Positions 7,215 through 16,700 of a stretch of 64,000 nt of DNA are shown here, piece after piece. Both the position numbers and the translations under genes were made by a program. The notes under the pieces are model-generated. The model saw only the letters and a list, made by a program, of their open reading frames with translations. It searched no databases and was not told where the DNA came from. Source of the stretch: Qipengyuania_B sp965214525 (GTDB lineage: Bacteria > Pseudomonadota > Alphaproteobacteria > Sphingomonadales > Sphingomonadaceae); the NCBI GenBank assembly GCA_965214525.1, contig OZ243959.1, forward strand, positions 558,001 to 622,000. The letters run 5' to 3'. Within the stretch, counting starts at the first letter, position 1, and each line of letters opens with the position of its first letter.

Positions 7215-9479
7215 CTACTGATTGACCGTTGCGGGCGGTAGCGGCCCGTCCGAAACGCCTTCCGGCGTCTCCGCATCGTTCGGGTTGCCGACCAGACCGC
7301 GTGCTTCCAGCATTGGCTGCACATCGGGGCGCCGTCCGGCGAAGTTCTCGAACATCTGGAAATAATCCATCGTACCGCCCCGGCTCAGCACGGTGGCACG
7401 ATAATGATCGCCATTGGCGCGCGTGAGGCCGCCATTGTCGCTAAACCACTTGCGGCTGTCACGGTCCAGCATCTCCGTCCACAGATACGAGTAATAACCT
7501 GCGCTGTACCCTGCCGGGTTGGAGAAGATATGGTTGAAGTAGGTGCTGCGATAGCGCGGCGGCACGAGATCGATCTCCAGCCCCAACTCCTCGAGCGAGC
7601 GGCGTTCGAATGCATCGACCTCGGCTGGCGTGTCGATCGCTGCGGCTTCGGCGGGTTTGAGTGCGTGCCACTTCATGTCGAGCAACGCGGCCGCGACGAC
7701 CTCGCCAAAGTCGTAACCCTGGTTGAACTTTGCCGCCTCCTTGATCTTCGCGATCAGCGAGGCAGGGATCGTCTCCCCGGTTTCGTAATGCTTGGCATAA
7801 TTGGCTAGAATCACGGGATCCGTCGCCCACATCTCGTTTACCTGGCTCGGATACTCGACGAAGTCGCGCGCGGTCGCCGTGCCGGAGATCGAAGCATAGC
7901 GTTGATCGGCGAAAAAGCCGTGCAGCGCATGCCCGAATTCGTGGAACATCGTGTTGACCTGATCGAAACTGACGAGTTGCGGTTCGCCATCGGGTGCCTT
8001 GGGAATGTTGAGCACGTTGTAGATGACGGGCTTGGTGTCGTAGAGTTTCGACTGGTCGACGAAGTTGCTCATCCACGCGCCGCCCCGTTTCGAGGGTCGC
8101 TGATACGGGTCGAAATAGAAAATGCCCAGCAGACTGCCGTCGCGGTCGTTCACCGTATAAGTCGTCACGTCGGGATGATAGACGGGCAGATCGGTTCGCT
8201 TTTCAAAGGTCAGCCCATACAACCGGTTCGCGGCATAGAAGACGCCATCTTCCAGCACGCGATCGACCTGAAAATAGGGCTTTACGGCATTCTCGTCGAG
8301 ATCGTAGCGGTCTCTGCGCACCATTTCGGCATAGCGATACCAGTCCCAGGGCTGCACCTCGAAGTTGCCGCCTTCCTGCCTGATCGTCTCGTTCAACAGC
8401 CCGGCCTCGCGCCGCTGGGTGGCGGCAAGCGCGGGGACCATCTGCTCCATGAAACTGAGCGCCGTCTGCGGCTTCTCCGCCATCCGGTCGTACATGGCGT
8501 AACTGGCCCAGTCCGGCTCTCCGAACAAGGCGGCCTTCTGCGCTCGCAGGGTCGCGATCCGGGCAAGCAGAACGCGCGTATCGTTCTCGCCGTGATCTGC
8601 CCGGTTGTAACTGGCCTTGAACAAGCGTTCGCGCACCTCGCGATTCTCGAGCGACGGTAGCAGGGGCTGCTGGGTGGTGTTCTGCAGGGCCAGGACGTAT
8701 TTGCCGGTCATCCCCTCTTCCTCGGCCGCCTTGCGCGCGGATTGGATTTCGGCAGGGGAAAGCCCGGCCAGCATTTCGGCGCTGTCCACGACCACCGCAC
8801 CCTCATTGGTCGCTTCGCGGACCTTCTGGGAAAACTCGGTCGTCAGCGTCGACAACTGGGTATTGATGACCTTGACCTCGTCTTTCTGCGCTTCGGTCAG
8901 CATCGCGCCCGCATGCACCATCTGTTCGAAGGTCTCCTCGAGCAGCGTCGCGTCCTCCACCGTCATGCTCATTTTCGCGCGGTTGTCGTAGACAGCCTTC
9001 ACCCGCGCGAACAAATCCGGGTTCAGCACGATGGAATCGAAATGGGCGGACAGTTCCGGGCTGATCTCCTCGTCGATGGCATCGAGGGTGTCGGTGGTGT
9101 TGGCACCGGTCAACGCGTAGAACACGGTTGAAACGCGTCCCAGCATCCGGCCGGACGTTTCCAGCGCGACGATGGTGTTGTCGAAGGTAGGCGCCTCGCG
9201 GTTCGCCACGATCCGCGCGATTTCGGCCGAATGGATCGCCATCGCCTGGCGGAACGCGGGAAGGTAATCGCTCTCCTGGATCTTGGTGAAATCGGGTGCC
9301 TGTAGGGGCAGGGTGCTCGGTTGGGCGAAGTAACCCGTCGCCGGCGGTAACGGGGCTTGCGCGATCGGAGCATCAGACATGGCGGTATCGGTCATCGTGC
9401 TACATCCTGACAGCAGCAACCCGGCAGCGACGAAAAGGGCGCTGCCGGATAGCAAACGGGTACGCGGGGCAAAAGTCAT
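7215..9479 (-). CDS. M3 family metallopeptidase (peptidyl-dipeptidase Dcp-like) lipoprotein
   Basis: A zinc oligopeptidase of about 754 residues. The catalytic MFHEFGHALHGF motif (HExxH) lies at about residue 515, followed by the family-typical DFVEYPSQVNEMW glutamate segment. Starting at the ATG at 9479, the N-terminus is a lipoprotein signal with LLLSGC as lipobox, so the enzyme is expected to be anchored in the periplasm. An in-frame TTG 15 bases upstream is less likely. It would cleave short peptides from protein turnover. Monocistronic; no regulatory site seen. Confidence 0.93.
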   Translation of the reverse strand: MTFAPRTRLLSGSALFVAAGLLLSGCSTMTDTAMSDAPIAQAPLPPATGYFAQPSTLPLQAPDFTKIQESDYLPAFRQAMAIHSAEIARIVANREAPTFDNTIVALETSGRMLGRVSTVFYALTGANTTDTLDAIDEEISPELSAHFDSIVLNPDLFARVKAVYDNRAKMSMTVEDATLLEETFEQMVHAGAMLTEAQKDEVKVINTQLSTLTTEFSQKVREATNEGAVVVDSAEMLAGLSPAEIQSARKAAEEEGMTGKYVLALQNTTQQPLLPSLENREVRERLFKASYNRADHGENDTRVLLARIATLRAQKAALFGEPDWASYAMYDRMAEKPQTALSFMEQMVPALAATQRREAGLLNETIRQEGGNFEVQPWDWYRYAEMVRRDRYDLDENAVKPYFQVDRVLEDGVFYAANRLYGLTFEKRTDLPVYHPDVTTYTVNDRDGSLLGIFYFDPYQRPSKRGGAWMSNFVDQSKLYDTKPVIYNVLNIPKAPDGEPQLVSFDQVNTMFHEFGHALHGFFADQRYASISGTATARDFVEYPSQVNEMWATDPVILANYAKHYETGETIPASLIAKIKEAAKFNQGYDFGEVVAAALLDMKWHALKPAEAAAIDTPAEVDAFERRSLEELGLEIDLVPPRYRSTYFNHIFSNPAGYSAGYYSYLWTEMLDRDSRKWFSDNGGLTRANGDHYRATVLSRGGTMDYFQMFENFAGRRPDVQPMLEARGLVGNPNDAETPEGVSDGPLPPATVNQ

Positions 9480-9566
9480 CGTAATTCCATTCAATCGGTT
9501 CTGGGCGAAGCCACAGGTTTACTGCCACCGCTTGAACGCAACATTGCCCGCAAAAGCAATCCTTGA

Positions 9567-10337
9567 TTACGCGGCCCGTGCCGCGCGCGGATCGTCGTAC
9601 ACCGCTTCCAGGAAGATGTTCGCCCGCCGCTCGCTGCGATAGACGAGCCCGTTCGCCTCGATCCCGGCAGCGTTGTGGTACGCCAGTTCGCTCGCGATGC
9701 CGTCATAGTCCCCCGCCAGGATGGCGGCGTTCAAACGCGGGCTTTTGTGCAAGGAGACATTGCCTTCGCCAACGTTGAAGATGAGATCGACCAACGCATC
9801 GAATTCGTGCTGATGGAGCGGCAGATCCCGCGCCAGCCGGTGGGTGGCAGCTTCGGCTGCGGCGATGTCGTCAGTCAGCAATTTCAAGATGCGAGCCTTA
9901 TCGATCCGCTGGCCAACGCCAAGGCCATCGTCCGCTGTCACGAGATGTCCGACGCCGACCGTGGGATGGCCAGCGACATCGCGGTAAACGGTCTGCCGGA
10001 CGCCTTCTTCCTCGATCAAGGCCTGTTTCAACGCTGCGCTTGCCCTAAGTTGGCCGGCATCGATGCGCAGGGGCACGGGATCAGCCTGCTCGCTGGCCGC
10101 GTCGGCCAACCCTTGCGTGAACGGGGCGGCCGCAACGGTCGTGATTCCGACGGTTCCCGCCGACAGGGCAAGGGCGACCTTGCGTTTGCCGCGACGCCGC
10201 GAACGGTCGCTGCCGGGCGTCCGACTGGCATTACGGCCCGTTGCGATCGCAACTCTTTTCGGTCGGCCCGACCTGCGCAAAAGTCGCTGCAACTTGCCAA
10301 CGCGTCTTGCCCGAATGGTGTTCGACGAACCTTTCAA
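9567..10337 (-). CDS. GH24 (T4-type) lysozyme with basic N-terminal extension
   Basis: A phage-type muramidase of 256 residues. The catalytic triad spacing of T4 lysozyme is exact: E111-x8-D120-x5-T126 within EEEGVRQTVYRD and GHPTVGVGH. The first 53 residues are rich in Arg/Lys and precede one hydrophobic segment (54-72, VALALSAGTVGITTVAAA), giving a cytoplasmic basic tail plus membrane anchor or long signal. No phage genes lie nearby. An exact EcfG-type promoter (10451-10476) lies upstream on this strand, so it is probably a domesticated cell-wall enzyme of the general stress response rather than a prophage remnant (inference). Confidence 0.9.
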   Translation of the reverse strand: MKGSSNTIRARRVGKLQRLLRRSGRPKRVAIATGRNASRTPGSDRSRRRGKRKVALALSAGTVGITTVAAAPFTQGLADAASEQADPVPLRIDAGQLRASAALKQALIEEEGVRQTVYRDVAGHPTVGVGHLVTADDGLGVGQRIDKARILKLLTDDIAAAEAATHRLARDLPLHQHEFDALVDLIFNVGEGNVSLHKSPRLNAAILAGDYDGIASELAYHNAAGIEANGLVYRSERRANIFLEAVYDDPRAARAA

Positions 10338-10450
10338 GACAGATAAATAATCGGCGGATTGTGTTGTCTCGTATTTCGATGAAAGAACGATTGTTCTCTC
10401 CCTTCTTTATCATGGCAACCGTGAAATCACTTCACTAACTTCACGCTATT

Positions 10451-10476
10451 AACGAAAACAACGCCGAGGTCGTTCC
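10451..10476 (-). promoter_or_regulatory. EcfG-type (general stress) promoter for the GH24 lysozyme
   Basis: On the minus strand GGAAC (10476-10472) is followed by 17 bases and CGTT (10454-10451), matching the alphaproteobacterial EcfG consensus GGAAC-N16/17-CGTT. It lies about 115 bases before the lysozyme start. A palindrome AGAAC-GATT-GTTCT lies between them at 10385-10398. Confidence 0.7.
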
Positions 10477-10502
10477 GCACGTTACGGACATAGGGCAACG
10501 GT

Positions 10503-11039
10503 TCATCGCAGGTTGAAGCGTGCGATCGCGTTATATTCCGATCCAGCGGCCGATACGTGGCTTTCGAACAGCAGGAAGGCGTCGACCGGCCAGGCGGGCA
10601 GGTCTCTCACGCTTGCCGAAGCCAGATAGCCGCCGATCGGCCCGCTCGACATGTTCAGACGTGCCACGGTTATGTGAGGGGCGAACCGGCGCGTTTCGGC
10701 TTCGCAGCCCGCGCAGGTGCAGGCACGCTCAACCTTGCGCTGCAACACCGATAGCGGTTCGCTCGTCGCGGGCCTTATCCACAGGGCCCTGGGTACGCCT
10801 TTGCGCTCGAACGATCCGACCCCGTCGAGCTGCAGGGAAAACGGGGCCAATTTTATCCGATCAAGCTCGCCGGCGATGTCATCCACCTGCCGCTCGTCGA
10901 CTTCTCCCAGATAGCGCAGGGTCAGGTGCAATTGCTCGTCCGACTGCCACCGCGCGTTCTCGATCCCCTCCATCGTATCGGTGAGGCGATCCCGGATCAC
11001 AGGCGGGGGGCGAAGGGCAACGAACAGGCGACGGGACAT
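10503..11039 (-). CDS. thpR: RNA 2',3'-cyclic phosphodiesterase
   Basis: A 2H-phosphoesterase (formerly 2'-5' RNA ligase), about 178 residues. Both catalytic HxT/S motifs are present: HLTL at residue 38 and HITV at residue 122. The N-terminus RRLFVALRPPP is typical. An in-frame GTG at 11051 could add four residues; I chose the ATG at 11039 because it gives the usual N-terminus, although neither has a strong ribosome-binding site. It hydrolyses 2',3'-cyclic phosphate ends of RNA. Single gene, no clear operon partner. Confidence 0.92.
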   Translation of the reverse strand: MSRRLFVALRPPPVIRDRLTDTMEGIENARWQSDEQLHLTLRYLGEVDERQVDDIAGELDRIKLAPFSLQLDGVGSFERKGVPRALWIRPATSEPLSVLQRKVERACTCAGCEAETRRFAPHITVARLNMSSGPIGGYLASASVRDLPAWPVDAFLLFESHVSAAGSEYNAIARFNLR

Positions 11040-11196
11040 GCGAATAGACACGACATATGGTTCATGCCGAAGCCGATGCGTGTTCCGGCAACGTTGCGTG
11101 AAGTCAAGACGTGGTGGCGGTTTGGTACGGCAACAGCAAGCACGACAGGAGCAGCGCCGCGCTGTGCGATAAGAGCGTTGTCCTACATCATTTGCA

Positions 11197-11222
11197 GGAA
11201 CACAAAGCTGAAAAGCCTCGTT
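11197..11222 (+). promoter_or_regulatory. EcfG-type (general stress) promoter of hsp20
   Basis: GGAAC (11197-11201), 17 bases, CGTT (11219-11222): an exact match to the general stress sigma factor consensus of Alphaproteobacteria. It lies 86 bases upstream of the hsp20 start and would give a 5' leader of about 80 bases. Confidence 0.75.
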
Positions 11223-11259
11223 ATTATCGTGTCAAACGCGGCCGGGTGTTCGCTCTGCA

Positions 11260-11299
11260 CCTTTCTTTCGCAGGCACACCCCGTCCGCCAAACGAAAGG
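11260..11299 (+). promoter_or_regulatory. Possible Shine-Dalgarno-masking hairpin of hsp20
   Basis: CCTTTC (11260-11265) can pair with GAAAGG (11294-11299), which is part of the AAAGGAGAG ribosome-binding site of hsp20. A shifted pairing CTTTCG/CGAAAG is also possible. Small heat-shock genes in this class often carry RNA thermometers, but the stem is only six pairs and its stability has not been computed. Confidence 0.3.
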
Positions 11300-11307
11300 A
11301 GAGCGAC

Positions 11308-11889
11308 ATGGCTTATACTTACCTTACACCTTACCGGCGGGGCGGCGGATCGCTGCTCGACCTGCACAAGCAGATGAACCAGATGTTCGATGACCTGCTG
11401 GGCCCGAATACCCGTGGTGGCGACAAGGACAAGAAGTCCGGGGTGACCGCGTGGCCTTCTCTCGAGATCGATCAGAACGACAAACAGATCACCATCAGTG
11501 CCGAACTTGCCGGGATGGGCGAAGACGATGTCGAGATCAGCATGGATGACGGCATGCTGACCCTGACGGGCGAGAAGAAGCGCCGGACGAAATCAGACAA
11601 GGGCTATACCGAATTTTCCTATGGCCGGTTCGAACGGCAGGTCAGCATTCCATCGACGGTCGATCTCGAGGCTGCGCAGGCGGAATTCGACAACGGCTTG
11701 CTGACCATCACCCTGCCCAAAATGGAAGAGCAGGCGAAGGGTCGCAAGATCGAGATCAAGAATGCGAGCGGCAAGTCGGAGCGCAACCGCTCCGAAGAAG
11801 GCCTGATCGAGCAGGATCGCGAAAATGCAGACGACCAGGAGAAGCAGGACGCTCAAAAGGCCAAAGACAAGAACAAGCAGGACGCATAG
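11308..11889 (+). CDS. Hsp20/alpha-crystallin small heat-shock protein
   Basis: ATP-independent holdase chaperone, 193 residues. The alpha-crystallin domain (about residues 50-145) contains WPSLEIDQNDKQITISAELAGM, LTLTGEKK, and the closing FDNGLLTITLPK. A long charged Asp/Glu/Lys-rich tail (about 150-193) is unusual compared with the short tails of most family members. A strong AAAGGAGAG lies upstream of the ATG, and an EcfG-type promoter indicates expression in the general stress response. A terminator follows at 11912. Confidence 0.94.
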   Translation: MAYTYLTPYRRGGGSLLDLHKQMNQMFDDLLGPNTRGGDKDKKSGVTAWPSLEIDQNDKQITISAELAGMGEDDVEISMDDGMLTLTGEKKRRTKSDKGYTEFSYGRFERQVSIPSTVDLEAAQAEFDNGLLTITLPKMEEQAKGRKIEIKNASGKSERNRSEEGLIEQDRENADDQEKQDAQKAKDKNKQDA

Positions 11890-11911
11890 CGCTTCGGGTT
11901 GAACGAAAGAT

Positions 11912-11940
11912 GGGGCAGGTCCAGCGGCCTGCCCCTTTCT
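11912..11940 (+). terminator. Rho-independent terminator of hsp20
   Basis: GGGGCAGG (11912-11919) pairs with CCTGCCCC (11928-11935) and is followed by TTTCTT. It lies 22 bases after the hsp20 stop. Confidence 0.75.
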
Positions 11941-11941
11941 T

Positions 11942-12226
11942 GTGCGATAACGACAAGTTGCGCACCGCTCCTGCGAAAGGTTCGAATCGTGGGCCCTTTC
12001 CAATCGAACGCGACGCCTCGTTGGTCGTCGAACGGGGGGCACCGTCATGGCTAATGCGCCGTCATCATTGCCCGGGATCGACCAAGTGCCGGACAACACG
12101 AAAATGAGGGCAGACCACGGCGAAAACGAACGATAACGCGGCGGTTCTCGAACATGCCGAGGCGAAGCTCAAGTGGCCGCCGACCTGAACTGTACCCTGG
12201 TTCCCGGCTACGTAACCTGCAAACGG
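11942..12226. other. Intergenic stretch between hsp20 and the chemoreceptor gene
   Basis: No recognised gene. One 29-codon plus-strand frame (12047-12136, starting MANAPSSLPGIDQVPD) has a G-rich element before its ATG and could be a small protein, but I do not recognise it. Another frame stays open past it to about 12187, so a frameshifted small gene is possible. Confidence 0.3.
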
Positions 12227-13597
12227 TCAGTGCGCGATATTGCGCATGAAGGTTCCTGCCTCTTCCACCAGCATTGCCGTGCGTTGTGCCGATTGCGAGC
12301 TGGAGCGCGTCAGCCGTTCGACGATATCGGCCATGCCGCTCGTCCCGTTGCTCAACGATTTGACCAGCTGGCTGATGGTGAAGGCACCGCCGGCGGTTTC
12401 CGCGATCGCGTCGCTGAGCGTGTGAACCTGTACGAACTGGTCCTGCAAGGTATCGATGATCCGGCCGGTATCGTCATCGATCCTGGCGATCGCGTCTGCC
12501 AGTTCCCGGCTGGATTGCCGGCTGACGTTGGATGAGGAATGGATGGCGGCGATCTGCGCCTGAATGGCTGCCGTCGCGCGCGCGGTTTCCTGGGAGAGCT
12601 GCTTGACCTCGCGGGCGACGACGGCGAACCCGGCCCCGCTATCCCCGGCACGGGCGGCTTCGATACTGGCATTGAGGGCCAATACGTTGGTCTGCTCGGC
12701 AATTTCGGTGATAGCCTTCACTGCGGTCCCGATTTCGTCGATCTTGCCTGCGACCTGCGCGATATCGGCCGCCGAACGCCCGGCGCTGCCCACTGCGTTG
12801 GTCAGCGCGCCGCGACCGGTGCCAAGGCCGCCGGTAATCGCCTGCAGCGCGGTGTTCAACGCCGCGACGGAGGCATTGGCGCTTTCCATGGCCAACGCCG
12901 ATTGTTCCGCGGTAAGCGCGGCGGCGGCGGCTTCGTCGCGCAACCCCGTAATCTTGCTGCGGGCCTCTTTCGCATCGGCATCGAGCATCGTGGCCGCATC
13001 CTGAGACTTGCCGATCTTGGACGATATCGTCTCCATGAACTGCGAGCCGGATCGCGTGATCGTTTCGTGCGTGTGCTCCATCTCGAGCATCCCGCGATAT
13101 TGCGCCAGTATCTCGAACTGCAGCATGGCGATGCGATTGACCAGCAATACATCGCCGGCAAAATGGGGATCGGATCGAAAGCGGCGCTCGAGGAGAACCG
13201 CAGCCACTCCTTCATAATGGTTCATCATGGTGTCGACCATGCGATCTTCTGCATTGGCCAGCCAACTGGCAAGTCCGAGCTGGGCGATCGGCTTCATCCA
13301 GTCCGCTTCCTTGTCGGCGGTATAGATCTTCAACACGGTACGTGCCGTCATCGTGACGACGGCCTCGCGCGATTGCGGCTGCCCGAGCAGCGTCGTCATC
13401 GTATCGATGTGCAAGGTGTCGATCGTGCGGTTCCAGTAATCGTTGACTTGCTTGGCGATAACGGTGCCGCGCCTCGCCCACAGGTCGTTGATACGGGCGC
13501 GCAGGGTACCATCGCCGAAGAACGCCGCGATCCGGTGCTGTTGCGAAACCTTGTCCAACCGCGCGCTGCGGGCAAAATCGACCTTCGCCTGTTCCAT
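12227..13597 (-). CDS. Soluble methyl-accepting chemotaxis protein with globin-like sensor region
   Basis: A cytoplasmic chemoreceptor, 456 residues from the ATG at 13597 (GGAAG upstream). The frame stays open further upstream, but that extension overlaps the uvrA promoter and start and is unlikely to be coding. Residues 1-170 are helical, with no transmembrane segment, and may adopt a protoglobin-like fold (inference; no heme-binding motif can be proved by eye). The signalling domain carries the conserved hairpin tip EIAEQTNVLALNASIEAARAG, and the protein ends in MRNIAH. No che genes are in the window, so its partner array is elsewhere. Confidence 0.88.
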   Translation of the reverse strand: MEQAKVDFARSARLDKVSQQHRIAAFFGDGTLRARINDLWARRGTVIAKQVNDYWNRTIDTLHIDTMTTLLGQPQSREAVVTMTARTVLKIYTADKEADWMKPIAQLGLASWLANAEDRMVDTMMNHYEGVAAVLLERRFRSDPHFAGDVLLVNRIAMLQFEILAQYRGMLEMEHTHETITRSGSQFMETISSKIGKSQDAATMLDADAKEARSKITGLRDEAAAAALTAEQSALAMESANASVAALNTALQAITGGLGTGRGALTNAVGSAGRSAADIAQVAGKIDEIGTAVKAITEIAEQTNVLALNASIEAARAGDSGAGFAVVAREVKQLSQETARATAAIQAQIAAIHSSSNVSRQSSRELADAIARIDDDTGRIIDTLQDQFVQVHTLSDAIAETAGGAFTISQLVKSLSNGTSGMADIVERLTRSSSQSAQRTAMLVEEAGTFMRNIAH

Positions 13598-13722
13598 GCT
13601 GTTTGTCTTCCACTGATCCGTGCCGCGGTATTGAACGGGAATGGTTACCAGCCGGTTAGAAAGGCGCCCCGATTGTACGTAAGGCTTGCGCCAGTTCGCT
13701 GCCCACTTCCCTTGACTTGGCC

Positions 13723-13737
13723 GAACATTCCGGGAAC
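13723..13737. promoter_or_regulatory. LexA (SOS) box of uvrA
   Basis: GAAC (13723-13726), seven bases, GAAC (13734-13737): the alphaproteobacterial LexA direct repeat read from the opposite strand (GTTC-N7-GTTC). It lies 50 bases before the uvrA ATG, just downstream of a TTGACT -35-like hexamer (13712-13717), a position where LexA would block the promoter. Confidence 0.85.
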
Positions 13738-13786
13738 ACGCCTGCCCTATGGCATTAACCACGATCTGTCGGCATAGGCTCGCTGC

Positions 13787-16700
13787 ATGCTGACACATAT
13801 CAAGGTGCGCGGTGCGCGCGAGCATAACCTCAAGGGCGTGGATATCGATCTGCCGCGTGACAGCCTGATCGTGATCACCGGTCTCAGCGGGTCGGGCAAA
13901 TCCAGCCTGGCATTCGATACCATCTATGCCGAGGGCCAGCGACGCTATGTCGAGAGCTTGTCGGCCTATGCGCGCCAGTTCCTCGAGATGATGCAGAAGC
14001 CCGACGTCGAGCATATTGACGGGCTATCTCCTGCGATCAGCATCGAGCAGAAGACGACGAGCCGCAATCCGCGCTCGACCGTGGCCACCGTGACCGAAAT
14101 TTACGACTATATGCGGCTGCTATGGGCGCGGGTGGGGGTGCCTTACTCGCCCGCGACGGGCCTGCCGATCGAGGCGCAGACGGTCTCCAACATGGTCGAT
14201 CGGGTGATGACCTTGCCGGAAGGAACGCGCATCTATCTGCTTGCGCCGGTGGTGCGGGGGCGCAAGGGCGAATACCGCCGCGAACTGGCCGAATGGCAGA
14301 AGGCCGGGTTCACCCGAGTGCGGATCGATGGCGATGTGTACCCCATCGAGGAGGCGCCCGCTCTTGACAAGAAGTTCAAGCACGACATCGAGGTGGTGGT
14401 GGACCGGCTGGCGGTGAAGCCGGACTTGGAAACGCGGCTGGCGGACAGTTTCGAGACCGCGCTGAAACTGGCGGACGGGCTGGCTTACGTGGATCTGGCG
14501 GATGGGACGGTGGCGGAGCTTCCCATCAAACAGGACCGAGCCCCAGCGAAGGCTGGGGTCTCTCCGCAGGATAGCACTAAGCCGATGGAGGCCCCTGCCT
14601 TCGCAGGGGCTCACGACACGAAAGGTGGCGCCATGAAAGGCGCCGGCCTTCCCGCCAACCGGATCGTCTTTTCCGAACGGTTCGCCTGCCCGGTTTCCGG
14701 ATTTACGATCGAGGAGATCGAACCGCGCCTGTTCAGCTTCAACGCGCCGCAGGGCGCCTGCCCGACCTGTGATGGTATCGGCGAGAAGCAGTTGTTCGAC
14801 GAGCAACTGGTGGTGCCCAACGAAAACCTGTCGCTCAAGAAGGGCGCAATCGTGCCCTGGGCCAAGTCGAACCCGCCGTCACCCTATTACATGCAGGTAT
14901 TGTCGAGCCTCGCCAAGGAGTTCGGCTTTGACCTTGCCACGCCGTGGCAGGATTTGAGCGAAGAGCATCACACCATCATCCTGCATGGGACCAACGGCAG
15001 GCCGGTGCCGCTGACGTTCAAGGACGGGCGCAAGCAATACACCGTGAAGAAGGCGTTCGAAGGGGTGATCGGCAATCTGAACCGCCGGCTGCTGCAGACC
15101 GAGAGTGCCTGGATGCGGGAGGAATTGTCCAAGTACCAGACCGCGCAACCCTGCGAAACCTGCCACGGCAAGCGGCTCAACGACAAGGCGCTGGCCGTGA
15201 AGGTCGCGGGTACGGACATCGCAGAGCCGACCGCGATGAGCGTGGCGGCGGCGAAGGACTGGTTCCTGGCGCTGGATGCGCAACTGGGCGAGCAGCAGCG
15301 CCAGATCGCCCGCGCCATCCTAAAGGAGATCAACGAGCGGCTGGGCTTCCTCGACAATGTCGGGCTCGATTACCTCAACCTCGACCGCACCAGCGGGACG
15401 CTGAGCGGGGGTGAGAGCCAGCGCATCCGCCTCGCCAGCCAGATCGGCAGCGGGCTGTCGGGCGTGCTCTACGTGCTCGACGAGCCCAGCATCGGCCTGC
15501 ACCAGCGCGACAACGACCGGCTGCTGGAAACGCTCAAGCGCCTGCGCGATCTGGGCAATACCGTCATCGTGGTCGAGCATGACGAGGATGCGATCCGCAC
15601 CGCCGACCATATCGTCGACCTGGGACCGGGCGCGGGCGTGCGCGGGGGCGAGGTGGTGGCGCAAGGGACGCTGAAGCAGATCCTGAAGGCGAAGAAAAGC
15701 CTGACCGCGGACTACCTTACCGGCCGGCGCGAGATCGCCGTCCCCGCCCGCCGCCGCAAGGGCAATGGCAAGAAGCTGACCGTCTTCGGCGCGCGGGCCA
15801 ACAACCTCGCCAACGTCACCGCCAGCATTCCGCTCGGCACCTTCACCTGCATCACCGGCGTCTCCGGCTCGGGCAAATCGAGCTTCACCATCGACACGCT
15901 CTACGCCGCCGCTGCCCGCCAACTCAACGGCGCGCGCATCATCGCAGGGTTGCACGACAAGGTCACCGGCCTCGACCATTGCGACAAGGTGATCGAGATC
16001 GACCAGTCCCCCATCGGCCGCACCCCGCGCTCCAACCCCGCCACCTATACCGGCGCCTTCACCAATATCCGCGACTGGTTCGCCGGCCTGCCCGAAGCGC
16101 AGGCGCGCGGCTACAAGCCCGGCCGCTTCTCCTTCAACGTCAAGGGCGGGCGGTGCGAGGCGTGCCAGGGCGACGGCCTCATCAAGATCGAGATGCACTT
16201 CCTCCCCGACGTCTACGTCACTTGCGAGGAATGCGGCGGCAAGCGCTACAATCGCGAGACGCTGGAAGTGCGTTTCAAGGGCCTCTCCATCGCCGACGTG
16301 CTGGACATGACGATCGAGGATGCGGAGGAGTTCTTCAAGGCCGTCCCCCCCATCCGCGACAAGATGCACATGCTGAACGAGGTCGGGCTGGGCTATGTCA
16401 AGGTCGGGCAGCAGGCGACCACCCTGTCGGGGGGCGAGGCGCAGCGGGTGAAGCTTGCCAAGGAATTGGCGCGGCGCAGCACCGGGCAGACGCTCTATAT
16501 CCTCGACGAGCCGACCACGGGCCTGCATTTCGAGGATGTGCGCAAATTGCTCGAAGTGCTGCATCGGCTGGTGGAGCAGGGGAACAGCGTGGTGGTGATC
16601 GAGCACAATCTCGACGTCATCAAGACCGCCGACTGGGTGCTGGACCTGGGCCCGGGCGGCGGCGTGCGCGGCGGAGAGATCGTGGCGGAGGGAACACCCG

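Noticed and set aside
9567..10337. Prophage remnant
   Set aside because: The GH24 lysozyme is the only phage-like gene; no integrase, terminase, capsid, holin or attachment site around it, and it has a host stress promoter.
12539..13777. 412-codon plus-strand frame opposite the chemoreceptor gene
   Set aside because: The minus strand shows the conserved chemoreceptor hairpin tip; this is its shadow.
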